From assembly GCA_037141055.1 (NCBI GenBank), contig JBAXDH010000003.1, forward strand, positions 20,162 through 84,161: a DNA stretch of 64,000 bases, in the 5' to 3' direction. This stretch comes from CAIVAT01 sp037141055 (GTDB taxonomy: Bacteria; Bacteroidota; Bacteroidia; Bacteroidales; FEN-979). The notes under the pieces are model-generated. The model saw only the letters and a program-made list of their open reading frames with translations, did not search any database and had not been told where the DNA came from. Shown here one piece after another: positions 17,986-26,809 of this stretch (positions within the stretch are counted from its first letter, which is position 1; the number at the start of each line of letters is the position of its first letter). Both the position numbers and the translations under genes were made by a program.

Positions 17986-19641
17986 ATGCTGCTGAAATTA
18001 TCGATCAAAAACTACATCCTCATTCACGACCTGGAGATTGACTTCACCGAAGGATTCTCCGTGATAACCGGTGAAACGGGAGCAGGCAAATCAATACTGC
18101 TCGGTGCCCTGGCGTTGATCCTCGGACAACGGGCCGATTCGGGAATCCTGCTGGACAATTCAAAAAAATGTGTTATTGAAGGACTTTTCAGGATCAGCGG
18201 ATACCAGCTTGATGATTTTTTCATTGGCCAGGAACTTGATTATGATGATACGATCATTCTCAGGAGGGAGATCAACCAGCAAGGGAAATCACGCGCGTTC
18301 ATCAATGACACCCCTGTAAACCTTGCCCTGATGAAGGATCTTGGCGACAGGCTCGTGAATGTTCATTCGCAGCATTCGATCATTACCCTGAATGATTCAA
18401 ATTTTCAGTTGGCCGTAATTGACAGTTATGCCGGGATACAGGCGGAAGTCGTCGGTTACCGGACATCATACACCAGATTTACAGGACTGAAAAAGCAACT
18501 TGCGGAAATGGAATCACAGGAAGCCAGGGCTGCCGGGGAACTGGATTACTTCCAGTTTTTACTGGATGAGTTGCATACTGCACAATTGCTATCCGGAGAA
18601 TTGCAGGAGACTGAAAATAAATTGTCGCTGCTCAATCATGCAGAAGAGGTGAAAAGCAGCCTTTTCAAGGCAAATGACATGATTTCCGGTACCGACGACA
18701 ACATCCTTGCCAATCTGACCCAGGTATTGCACATTGTTAACGGGGTTGCAAAGTACAAACCGGAGATTCGGGATATTGCCGAACGTTTAAACAGCAACCT
18801 TATTGATATCAAGGATATATCTAACGAACTGGACCTTGTAGGGGAGCAGGTGTTTGTGGATCCGCCATTGATGGAATCCCTTACGATGCGGCTGGACCAC
18901 CTTTACCGCCTGATTAAAAAGCACCAGGTTTCGACGATTGAAGAATTGCTTACCATTAAACTTGACCTTCAGGAAAAAGTGTCGGAAGAGGCGGGCATGG
19001 AAGAACGGGTGAAAGCCCTGCGCGGCGAAATTGCAGGTATTGAATCTGACCTCATGGGGAAGGCCAGGGCAATTTCGGCAAACAGGCAGCGGATCATCCC
19101 CGAATTTGAAAAAGAAGTGGTCGGCATCCTGGGAAAACTCGGAATAAGAACGGCCCAGTTCACCATAGAGTTTCTCAGGTCATCGTCTATCACCAAAGAT
19201 GGAACCGACAAGGTCAAATTTTTATTCAGCGCCAATAAAGGAATTGAACTCAAGGATTTATCCAGTTCTGCCTCCGGCGGAGAATTGTCGCGCATCATGC
19301 TGGCAATAAAATCGATGATCAGCCAGAAAAATTTACTGCCTACCATCATTTTTGACGAAATCGACAACGGCGTTTCCGGGGAGGTTGCGGGCAAAGTAGG
19401 CACCATTCTTAAACGCATGGGTAGTTACATGCAGGTCATTGCCATAACGCACCTTCCGCAGATTGCAGCGAAAGGAGACCGCCATTACTGGGTGTTTAAA
19501 ACCGAAAACAATCAGACAACCGTAACTTTTATCAAGGAATTGTCGGCAAGTGAGCGCGTTGGCGAGATTGCCAAAATGCTCAGCGATGAAACCGTAACCG
19601 ATTCAGCTTTGCAATCGGCATTGGAAATGCTTAAACCTTAA
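17986..19641 (+). CDS. recN: DNA repair protein RecN
   Basis: SMC-like ATPase acting in double-strand-break repair. Walker A GETGAGKS lies at residues 29-36, followed by the RecN-typical ILLGALALILGQRAD. A coiled-coil middle spans roughly residues 150-370, and the ABC signature region (SSSASGGELSRIMLAIKSM) precedes Walker B TIIFDEIDNGVSGEVA and the switch region VIAITHLPQIAAKGD. At 551 residues it is full length. It follows porD by 39 bases and precedes the permease gene by 1 base. Confidence 0.97.
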   Translation: MLLKLSIKNYILIHDLEIDFTEGFSVITGETGAGKSILLGALALILGQRADSGILLDNSKKCVIEGLFRISGYQLDDFFIGQELDYDDTIILRREINQQGKSRAFINDTPVNLALMKDLGDRLVNVHSQHSIITLNDSNFQLAVIDSYAGIQAEVVGYRTSYTRFTGLKKQLAEMESQEARAAGELDYFQFLLDELHTAQLLSGELQETENKLSLLNHAEEVKSSLFKANDMISGTDDNILANLTQVLHIVNGVAKYKPEIRDIAERLNSNLIDIKDISNELDLVGEQVFVDPPLMESLTMRLDHLYRLIKKHQVSTIEELLTIKLDLQEKVSEEAGMEERVKALRGEIAGIESDLMGKARAISANRQRIIPEFEKEVVGILGKLGIRTAQFTIEFLRSSSITKDGTDKVKFLFSANKGIELKDLSSSASGGELSRIMLAIKSMISQKNLLPTIIFDEIDNGVSGEVAGKVGTILKRMGSYMQVIAITHLPQIAAKGDRHYWVFKTENNQTTVTFIKELSASERVGEIAKMLSDETVTDSALQSALEMLKP

Positions 19642-19642
19642 C

Positions 19643-20716
19643 ATGGAACAACCGGAAAATAAATCGAACGACCCCAATATCGTAAGCCAGGGCCTTGAAG
19701 TCACAATCAAAGTGGGCCTGGTGCTGGGCCTTATTGCATGGTGTTTTATCATACTGAAGCCCTTTCTGATGATCATGCTGTGGGGGATTATCCTTGCCGT
19801 TGCGCTGTTTCCGCTGTACAAATGGCTGAGGGCCAAATTGGGGAACCGGGGAAAAATCGCTGCCGTGATCGTTACTGTGCTGCTTCTGGCAACAATCCTG
19901 CTCCCGGTCATACTGCTCGGAGGCTCCCTTAGTGATGCAATTATGTTCGTTAAGGCTTCCCTGACCGCCGGGAAAAACATCATTCCGCCGCCTGCCGAAA
20001 CTGTTAAGGCATGGCCGGTCATCGGTCCGCAGTTATATGATTTTTGGCTGCATGCTTCCGATAACCTGGCAGGTGTGGTTAAGGAATACCAGGCGCAATT
20101 GTTGACCGGCCTCACCTGGCTGATATCTGCCCTGACCAATGCAGGGCTGGGTGTGTTGTTGTTCATCGCTTCCATTTTTATATCGGGCCTCTTCCTGGTT
20201 TATGCTGACCAGGGGGCGGATGCAACAAAAAGGATCGCCGTGCGCTTAATGGGAGTGGCGGGGATCAAAACCGTTGCAAATGCAGAGGTCACCATCAGGA
20301 ATGTCGCCCGGGGAATATTGGGGGTGGCATTCATCCAGGCATTCCTGGCAGGAATTGGATTTCTGGTAGCCGGCATCCCCGGTGCAGGGCTGTGGGCGCT
20401 GATCGGTTTTGCACTTGCAATCGTCCAGATCGGGGTCGGACCTGTTGTGATCGGCGTGCTGATCTATGCATTCCTCAAATTAAGCACCCTCACCGCTATT
20501 TTGCTCACAGCCTGGTGCATCCCGTTGCTCCTGATTGACAATGTCCTCAAGCCGCTTATGCTCGGTCGTGGCGCACCTGTTCCGATGCTGGTTATATACC
20601 TGGGTGCCATCGGCGGGTTTTTAAGTTTTGGTGCCATCGGCCTGTTCGTTGGCGCGGTAGTCCTGTCCCTTGGCTACAGCCTGTTTTTGCTCTGGCTCAA
20701 AGCCGACAGATTATAG
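19643..20716 (+). CDS. AI-2E family transporter / permease
   Basis: Polytopic inner-membrane protein of the AI-2 exporter (PerM/YdiK) superfamily, 357 residues with about eight hydrophobic segments. Typical features are the early FLMIMLWGIILAVALFPLYKWL hairpin and the C-terminal IPGAGLWALIGFALAIVQIGVGPVVIG, LLIDNVLKPLMLGRGAPVPMLVIYLGAIGGFLSFG blocks. Members move diverse substrates, so the name should not be read as quorum-signal export. One base separates it from recN, making it the probable last gene of the bamD operon. Confidence 0.9.
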   Translation: MEQPENKSNDPNIVSQGLEVTIKVGLVLGLIAWCFIILKPFLMIMLWGIILAVALFPLYKWLRAKLGNRGKIAAVIVTVLLLATILLPVILLGGSLSDAIMFVKASLTAGKNIIPPPAETVKAWPVIGPQLYDFWLHASDNLAGVVKEYQAQLLTGLTWLISALTNAGLGVLLFIASIFISGLFLVYADQGADATKRIAVRLMGVAGIKTVANAEVTIRNVARGILGVAFIQAFLAGIGFLVAGIPGAGLWALIGFALAIVQIGVGPVVIGVLIYAFLKLSTLTAILLTAWCIPLLLIDNVLKPLMLGRGAPVPMLVIYLGAIGGFLSFGAIGLFVGAVVLSLGYSLFLLWLKADRL

Positions 20717-20741
20717 TCCCGGCTCTTTGCGGAAACTTTTC

Positions 20742-20749
20742 TATTTTTG
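20742..20749 (+). promoter_or_regulatory. -7 element TATTTTTG before the outer-membrane barrel gene
   Basis: TATTTTTG matches TAnnTTTG and lies 50 bases before the ATG at 20800. A TTTG at 20726-20729 is only 12 bases away, too close to serve as a -33 element. Confidence 0.4.
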
Positions 20750-20799
20750 CAGCTGATTCAGATAACGGTTCCGGACCATTTTTCCAAGTAGTTCATGAT

Positions 20800-21474
20800 A
20801 TGAAAAAAACGATTTTCTTATTAATTTTAAGTTGGATAACCTTTCTGTCGCAGGCACAAAATTCCATTGGCATTCAAATGGGTTTTTTAGGAACCCACAC
20901 AAGCATCGCAGAATATGAACGCATCGGTCGCAGAGACTTCCTGATTGACTCAATGTCCCTGTCCAAAAATGTAGGATCATTTCAGGCTGCTATAAAAGTT
21001 GATATTGATCTTGGTAAAAATGTCTTCCTGTCCACAGGATTTCATTACAGTTACAAAGGTCTGGCCAACGTAACCTTTACCGATTCAACGGGGTGGCCCT
21101 GGTCAACCCCGGCACGGCAACATTACCTCGGCATTTCGGTGCTTTTGGGTTACCGTTATCATTTCAAACAAAGTAAATGGGGAATTGAGTTGTCCACCGG
21201 CCCCCAGGTTGATTTTGCGGTAGGGACACCAAATGGCGGTGCATTGTTTTCCGGACCTTATTACAGGTTCTTCATGCCTTTTTCAAGATTCAGCGAGCTT
21301 GATGCTTCATGGGTGGTTGAAGCAGGTGCACGGTATAAACTCGGGCCCGGAGACTTTGTTCTGAAGATCAATTATCTTTTCGGCCTCAGCGATGTGCTGG
21401 AAGATCCTTTTGTTGTCGGGAGAAGTACGTCATTGGGCCTGTCGGTGGGATATTCCTTCCCGCTGTCGAAGTAA
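20800..21474 (+). CDS. Outer-membrane beta-barrel protein, function unknown
   Basis: A 224-residue protein with a signal peptide (MKKTIFLLILSWITFLSQAQ) followed by alternating amphipathic strands rich in aromatic and glycine residues (VFLSTGFHYSYKGLANVTF, GISVLLGYRYHF, GIELSTGPQVDFAVGTP) and an ending typical of barrels (SLGLSVGYSFPL). It resembles the PorT/OmpA-like eight-stranded barrel group, but no function can be assigned. It is preceded by its own -7 element and converges with the M64 peptidase gene. Confidence 0.8.
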   Translation: MKKTIFLLILSWITFLSQAQNSIGIQMGFLGTHTSIAEYERIGRRDFLIDSMSLSKNVGSFQAAIKVDIDLGKNVFLSTGFHYSYKGLANVTFTDSTGWPWSTPARQHYLGISVLLGYRYHFKQSKWGIELSTGPQVDFAVGTPNGGALFSGPYYRFFMPFSRFSELDASWVVEAGARYKLGPGDFVLKINYLFGLSDVLEDPFVVGRSTSLGLSVGYSFPLSK

Positions 21475-21498
21475 ACAGGATACTCCTTAACATTCAGT

Positions 21499-22845
21499 TT
21501 ATTCCGTATAATACCGGATCATCCTCCGGATAGCATCCTGGCAAACCGGACAGAATGCCGGCGCTTCATTGCTTTTCATGCGGCAATCCATCATCGGACT
21601 GTAGATTCCTTTCGCCTGGTAGCCACCTCCCTCGAACAGCCCGATTAACCCTTTGTTTTTATCTTCCCGCGGAGTAGGCAGGGGCGTTCCCGGGGCAACC
21701 ATCGACTTCCATTTTGAATCAAAGTTCAGGTTGGTTGTGATGTTTGGTTGGGGCGGCTCGAATTTAAGGTTGTAATAATCGGAGTATGTGATCTCCGAAG
21801 TATAGTATTCATCGGCCAGTCCGGCAAACTCATGCCCGAATTCATGGACGGCTACGATGTTCGAAAGTTGATGGTCAACGGTGCTTTGCCCGTAATGATT
21901 GTAAAAACCGCCGCCACCATAGCGTTTGCTGTTTACCAGCACGAAAATAACATCATACGGTACATTCGCAGCAATATCATACACCGATTTTGTATCTGAA
22001 GTTGTCAGATAGCGGTCCATGTTAAAGGTGTAAAAACTGCTGTGGATATTGGTGTTCACATAAATATCCTTCCCGGGAATGGTCACGCCCGATTCGTCCG
22101 ACGGAGATTCAATGGCATAAAAGTTAAACTTGTTTGAATCGCTCGCATAAGGCTCCACCGATAAAAAATATTTGCACATTCGTTTGGCATCCGATCTGAA
22201 TTTGTCCATCTCCAGGGTTGTGTATCCTTCGGCAAGGAATGCAACGTCGACATGGTTCTCCGGTTCTCCGGAGTCTTTTATTTTTTCATACTTATACGAA
22301 TGGACACTCTCTTTTATGATGAAATAATCAGTCGGATTGATGAAGCGTTCAAACAAAATAACGAACTCGTTGGTTTCGAACGATCTTTTTTCGATCACGA
22401 AGCGGATCGTGTTTTTGGGAAATGGCATGACGGCCGTCATCGGGTAGGCACGCCTCATTTTCTTTGCTTCTTCCGTACCCCTCCATTCCTCGTAGAGCGT
22501 ACTGTATCCTTTGGAGTAAAGCAATTTTTTGTTTGCTGAATCATACACCGAGAACCGGTATGTTCCGTAGCCGAAAGAATCAATAAGATTCTTATGCGGT
22601 CCGCCCCACAGTGGTTCTTCCATCATCTGCACGAAACAAACATCTTCAGACCTGGAATCGCCGGCAAGCAGGTAGTCCACCCGAAGCGTTTTCGGTAAAA
22701 AATTTTCATCGAATGAAACAGTCTCGTTCTCTGCAACAACAGCCATCGCCGTCGCAGCGGTGGTAACGGCCTGCGCCCCGGCTTCGGCGTGGTTGAACAC
22801 AAAGGCAGCCGATAAAAGGGATAGATGGAATAGATTAAGTTTCAT
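21499..22845 (-). CDS. Secreted M64 (IgA peptidase-type) metallopeptidase
   Basis: Zinc endopeptidase of the M64 family. The start is taken at 22845, giving a signal peptide (MKLNLFHLSLLSAAFVFNHAEAGAQA) that the more upstream ATG at 22917 would bury. An N-terminal beta domain carries the strand pair before the catalytic part. The zinc motif is VHEFGHEFAGLADEYY (HExxHxxxGLxDE), preceded by FNFYAIESPSDESGV. Four cysteines in the last ~30 residues (MDCRMKSNEAPAFCPVCQDA) suggest a disulfide or metal-bound tail. No sorting domain is present, so it probably stays periplasmic or uses another route. Confidence 0.9.
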   Translation of the reverse strand: MKLNLFHLSLLSAAFVFNHAEAGAQAVTTAATAMAVVAENETVSFDENFLPKTLRVDYLLAGDSRSEDVCFVQMMEEPLWGGPHKNLIDSFGYGTYRFSVYDSANKKLLYSKGYSTLYEEWRGTEEAKKMRRAYPMTAVMPFPKNTIRFVIEKRSFETNEFVILFERFINPTDYFIIKESVHSYKYEKIKDSGEPENHVDVAFLAEGYTTLEMDKFRSDAKRMCKYFLSVEPYASDSNKFNFYAIESPSDESGVTIPGKDIYVNTNIHSSFYTFNMDRYLTTSDTKSVYDIAANVPYDVIFVLVNSKRYGGGGFYNHYGQSTVDHQLSNIVAVHEFGHEFAGLADEYYTSEITYSDYYNLKFEPPQPNITTNLNFDSKWKSMVAPGTPLPTPREDKNKGLIGLFEGGGYQAKGIYSPMMDCRMKSNEAPAFCPVCQDAIRRMIRYYTE

Positions 22846-22880
22846 GGTTTTCAAAATTTTCGTTTTGTATGAATCAATCG

Positions 22881-22888
22881 CAAAGTTA
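22881..22888 (-). promoter_or_regulatory. -7 element (TAACTTTG on the minus strand) for the M64 peptidase gene
   Basis: CAAAGTTA on the plus strand reads TAACTTTG on the minus strand, 35 bases upstream of the start at 22845. No -33 match at the expected spacing. Confidence 0.4.
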
Positions 22889-22911
22889 AAACCTTTCAGC
22901 AACCCCGTTTT

Positions 22912-22943
22912 CGCCATTTCGCTATTTCGCTATTCCGCTATTT
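22912..22943. repeat. Period-8 short tandem repeat (CGCTATTT), four units
   Basis: Four consecutive octamers, CGCCATTT, CGCTATTT, CGCTATTC and CGCTATTT. The last unit contains the stop codon of the minus-strand permease gene (TAG at 22940-22938), so the array runs from inside the gene end into the spacer. Confidence 0.75.
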
Positions 22944-23840
22944 AAATTTCACCTGCACCACAACCATTCCAGCAAGCATCAGTGCGCAGCCGGCCAGCAT
23001 CCTGGAAGTAAATCCCTCATGCAGGATCAGCCAGCCTCCCAGGACGGCAAACACGGCCTCCAGGCTCAGGATAATGGAAGCATAGGCAGGATGGGCGGTT
23101 TTTTGAGCGACAACCTGAAACGTATATGCAACGCCAACCGACAGGATGCCGCCATAGGCAATCGGCAGCCAGGCCTGAACGATGGAGGACAGGGTTACAG
23201 GTTCGATGGCAAACGCAATAACCAGGTTGAGCAGCGCACAAATGGAGAACTGGATGACTGCCAGCAAAAAACTGTTCATCAAAGGGGAAAGCCACGCGAT
23301 GAAGAGTACATGAAATGTAAAGATAATGGCACAAAACAATACCAGTTTATCCCCAGGGTCGATGGAGAATCCGGTTGTAATGCATAGAAGGTACAGCCCT
23401 GCCAGGGATATCAACGCACCAATCCACATGGTAAGGTGCGAACGCTGACCAAAGAGCAGCCCGACAACCGGCACAAAAACCACGTAAAGCCCGGTGATGA
23501 ATCCCGCTTTGCCTGCGGTGGTTTGCTGCAATCCCAGCTGCTGAAAGGCAACGCCGCCGAAAAGGAAAAGCCCGGTCATGATGCTTCCCAGGATAATCTT
23601 ACGGCGATCGGAGGGATGCGACACCCTGATAAGGGGTTCATCCCCGTATGAACTTTTAAACAGAAAGGGGAGGAGTACGATCGAGCCCAGTGCGAACCGA
23701 ACCCCGTTATAGGTAAACGGGCCAACGTAGTCCATCCCGATCCGCTGGGCGACAAAGGCAAAACCCCAGATGATGGCTGCCAACAGCAGGATGAGGTCGG
23801 AACGGAAACTGGTTTTTGACATGGAACCGCTTTTAAACAT
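22938..23840 (-). CDS. EamA/DMT superfamily permease
   Basis: Ten-helix inner-membrane transporter of the drug/metabolite type, about 300 residues with two EamA repeats (LILLLAAIIWGFAFVAQRIGMDYVGPFTYNGVRFALGSI in the first; VVAQKTAHPAYASIILSLEAVFAVLGGWLILHEG in the second). Substrate unknown. The ATG at 23840 shares one base with the TGA of the GH92 gene (TGATG), suggesting coupled translation; another possible ATG is at 23822, which would remove six residues before the first helix. Position after two mannosidases hints at metabolite export or uptake linked to that pathway, but this is inference. Confidence 0.9.
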   Translation of the reverse strand: MFKSGSMSKTSFRSDLILLLAAIIWGFAFVAQRIGMDYVGPFTYNGVRFALGSIVLLPFLFKSSYGDEPLIRVSHPSDRRKIILGSIMTGLFLFGGVAFQQLGLQQTTAGKAGFITGLYVVFVPVVGLLFGQRSHLTMWIGALISLAGLYLLCITTGFSIDPGDKLVLFCAIIFTFHVLFIAWLSPLMNSFLLAVIQFSICALLNLVIAFAIEPVTLSSIVQAWLPIAYGGILSVGVAYTFQVVAQKTAHPAYASIILSLEAVFAVLGGWLILHEGFTSRMLAGCALMLAGMVVVQVKFK

Positions 23841-26800
23841 CACTCAATGATGATTTCATCCGCAAAAATCCATGCCTTGCTGCCGGCACCCGGATGCCAC
23901 GGCGGACAAACTCCGCGGTTCCTGGCCAGCACTTTTACATACCTGGCCTTCATGTTTTTTTGGCTGATGCTGAAATTTTTGGTGATCGTTCCCGCGTAAT
24001 GTTCATCTACATCATTCGAAACGGTTGACAATTGAGTAAAATTCTCGCCGTCATCCGATATCCACCAGGTCACTTCTGAAGGCATGAAAATCCATGCATC
24101 CTGGTCCTGGATGCAACCAAGTGAAAGCTTTTTAATTGGCTGAATCGCGCCAAGGTCAACAACTGCGTTAATATCAACACCTTCATAGCCCTGCCAGGCG
24201 CCGGTCCTGAAATTATCCCCGCCAACCAGGAAGTCGATCAGCGCCAGGTCTCCTCCGGCGGCATACTGCCCGGCATAGCTGGTTTTCAGGAATATCTTCC
24301 GGTTTTTGGGAATTTTAATAAACTGCGCATCCATTTGCTGACTTTTCTGCAGCTCCCTTGTGACGGCAAAAGCCCTCAGAGTGGTTGATTTCCGAAGTAT
24401 GAAAGGGCGCAGGTAAACGGATGACCGCAGGTTAGGTTCCGATCCGTCGAGCGTGTAATGGATTTCAACCCCGTACATTGCACAGGAAAGCCCGACAACA
24501 GTAGAATCCATGAAAGTATGATTTCCCTGGTAAACCGCAGGAACAGGTATAACGGGATATTCGGATATGAAAGATTCCGGGAATCCTCCATAACCCACGC
24601 CCCAGGCTTTGTTCGGTTGCGGGCCCATGTTAATGGTCAGTTCACCCCCTTTCAGAATATCCGCGTGGCTCAGGTAGCATTTTGTGTAAGGCCTGCCGTT
24701 CAGGCTTGCCGATTGAATGTAGAAATTCTGATCGCTGAGGTTGATGGCCTTGATTATGAATGATTTTCCGTTTTCCAGGGCCATTGTGACCCTTGGAAAA
24801 GCAGGTGTTCCAAGGGCATAGATACCGGAACCGGGTGTAACAGGATAAAATCCCATCGCACTGAGCACATACCAGGCCGACATCTGGCCGCAATCTTCGT
24901 TGCCAATCAGCCCATCCGGACTGTTCTTGTAAAAATCCCGGCATATCCGGTGGACGAGTTCCTGTGTTTTCCAGGGCATGCCGGCATAATCATACAGATA
25001 TGCCATGTGGTGGCTGGGTTCATTGCCATGGGCATACTGCCCGATCAGCCCGCTGATATCTGCCTGGTCGCGTCCCGTTGTTTTTGAGTCGGCAGAAAAG
25101 AGTTCATCCAGTTTTAAAGCAAATTTATCACGCCCCCCCATCAGCCCCATCAGACCGCTGAGATCCTGCGGAACGTAAAAACTATACTGCCATGCATTGG
25201 CCTCCGTGTAATTGAAGTTTACTTCCGCCGGATCAAAAGGAGTGAACCAAGTAGCATTTGATTTTGCCCGCATGAAACCGGTTATGCGGTCGTAAACATT
25301 CTTGTAATTCTGCGCCCTGGCCAGGTAGGTTTTATAGTCCTCCTGCTTTCCCAGCGATTTGGCCATCATGGCAATGCACCAGTCGTCGTAAGCATATTCT
25401 AGGGTTTTAGAAACCGATTCCCCCTCGCGGTCGGCGGGAATATAGCCTTTCGTTTTGTAATATTTCAACCCGAGATTGTCCTGTTCTGCACTGTGCTTCA
25501 TGGCCGCCAGCGCCTTTTCGCCGTCAAATCCACGGATACCTTTCAGCCAGGCATCCGCGATGACCGGCACGGCGTGGTAACCGATCATACAGCCGGTTTC
25601 ATTGCCCGAAAGTTCCCACACCGGCAACATGCCTCCCTCATCGTACTGGTGAAGGAACGTGTTTATAAAATCGTTAACACGCTTAGGTTCAATCAGGGTA
25701 TAAAGCGGGTTGGCTGCCCGGTAGGTGTCCCATAGTGAAAAAACGGTATAATAATCAAATCCATCTGCCTGGTGAACTTTCAGATCGCGGCCGCGGTAAC
25801 GGCCATCTACATCCTGGTAAATATTCGGTTGCAGCATCGTATGGTACAGCGCTGAATAAAAGACTGCCTGCTGGTCGGGCGTGCCATATTCAGCCCTGAT
25901 CTTTCCCAATGCCGCATTCCACAAGGCTGCAGCATGGTTTGCAATGGTATCAAAATCCCAGCCGGGATTTTCAGTTTCCAGGTTTTTACGAGCTCCATCA
26001 ATGCTCACCCCGGAAATTCCGACTTTGACAAGAATCCGTTCATTGGAAGCCGTTGTGAAGGTAAAACAGGCTTTGATATTGGTGCCACTTGCTTCGCTGA
26101 TACCGGGAGACGCCTGGTCATTTTGAGCCAGAATAAATGAGGTAAAAGGTTTGGAAAATTTCGCAACGAAATAGATCATCTGCTTTGCAGCCCAGGCCTG
26201 GGATATCCTGAATCCTTCGATTTCATCCTTGCCAGTGACTTTGATTCCCGATTCAATCACCTTATCGCGATGCTTCAGATCAAATACTATATTTGACTGA
26301 TTTGAAGCAGTATATGTATACCTGTGAAACCCGGTCCTGGGTGTCGCCGTCAACTCTGCGATCACCTTGTTCTTTGGGAGCATCACACGGTAATACCCCG
26401 GTGAAGCCGTTTCATCTTTTTTAGCGAAAGGGGAGGAATAACCGTAGTCTTTGAGATTCACATCACCTGTAACCGGCATGACCAGGATGTCACCGTAATC
26501 GGAACAACCTGTGCCGCTGAGATGCGTATGACTGAAGCCGTAGATGACCGAATCACTTCCATGGTAGGCCGAACAACCGTCCCAGCCATCGAGGCGGGTA
26601 TCCGGACTGAGCTGCACCATTCCAAACGGAACACTTGCCCCCGGGAAAGTATGGCCGTGGCCGCCGGTACCAATGAACGGGTTCACATAACCCGAAAGTG
26701 CCTGCTGTGTCTGGCCAGTCAATGATGAGGAAACACCGGCCGTTAAACAAACCAGGATCATCCTGGCGGCATGCATAACATGCCTGGAATAATTCATCAT
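23840..26800 (-). CDS. GH92 family alpha-mannosidase with chitobiase-type and F5/8 C-type domains
   Basis: Calcium-dependent exo-alpha-mannosidase family (mostly alpha-1,2), acting on high-mannose glycans. After a signal peptide, the GH92 core starts YVNPFIGTGGHGHTFPGASVPFGMVQLSPDT and contains GFSHTHLSGTGCSDYGD, FYSALYHTMLQPNIYQD, SLWDTYRAANPL and GNEDCGQMSAWYVLSAMGFYP. Around residues 745-825 is a chitobiase/hexosaminidase C-terminal-like beta domain (IHYTLDGSEPNLRSSVY), and the last ~145 residues form a discoidin-like sugar-binding domain (WWISDDGENFTQLSTV). It is 986 residues and 9 bases downstream of the GH2 gene, forming a mannan/N-glycan pair. Confidence 0.94.
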   Translation of the reverse strand: MMNYSRHVMHAARMILVCLTAGVSSSLTGQTQQALSGYVNPFIGTGGHGHTFPGASVPFGMVQLSPDTRLDGWDGCSAYHGSDSVIYGFSHTHLSGTGCSDYGDILVMPVTGDVNLKDYGYSSPFAKKDETASPGYYRVMLPKNKVIAELTATPRTGFHRYTYTASNQSNIVFDLKHRDKVIESGIKVTGKDEIEGFRISQAWAAKQMIYFVAKFSKPFTSFILAQNDQASPGISEASGTNIKACFTFTTASNERILVKVGISGVSIDGARKNLETENPGWDFDTIANHAAALWNAALGKIRAEYGTPDQQAVFYSALYHTMLQPNIYQDVDGRYRGRDLKVHQADGFDYYTVFSLWDTYRAANPLYTLIEPKRVNDFINTFLHQYDEGGMLPVWELSGNETGCMIGYHAVPVIADAWLKGIRGFDGEKALAAMKHSAEQDNLGLKYYKTKGYIPADREGESVSKTLEYAYDDWCIAMMAKSLGKQEDYKTYLARAQNYKNVYDRITGFMRAKSNATWFTPFDPAEVNFNYTEANAWQYSFYVPQDLSGLMGLMGGRDKFALKLDELFSADSKTTGRDQADISGLIGQYAHGNEPSHHMAYLYDYAGMPWKTQELVHRICRDFYKNSPDGLIGNEDCGQMSAWYVLSAMGFYPVTPGSGIYALGTPAFPRVTMALENGKSFIIKAINLSDQNFYIQSASLNGRPYTKCYLSHADILKGGELTINMGPQPNKAWGVGYGGFPESFISEYPVIPVPAVYQGNHTFMDSTVVGLSCAMYGVEIHYTLDGSEPNLRSSVYLRPFILRKSTTLRAFAVTRELQKSQQMDAQFIKIPKNRKIFLKTSYAGQYAAGGDLALIDFLVGGDNFRTGAWQGYEGVDINAVVDLGAIQPIKKLSLGCIQDQDAWIFMPSEVTWWISDDGENFTQLSTVSNDVDEHYAGTITKNFSISQKNMKARYVKVLARNRGVCPPWHPGAGSKAWIFADEIIIE

Positions 26801-26809
26801 GGAAAGGGG

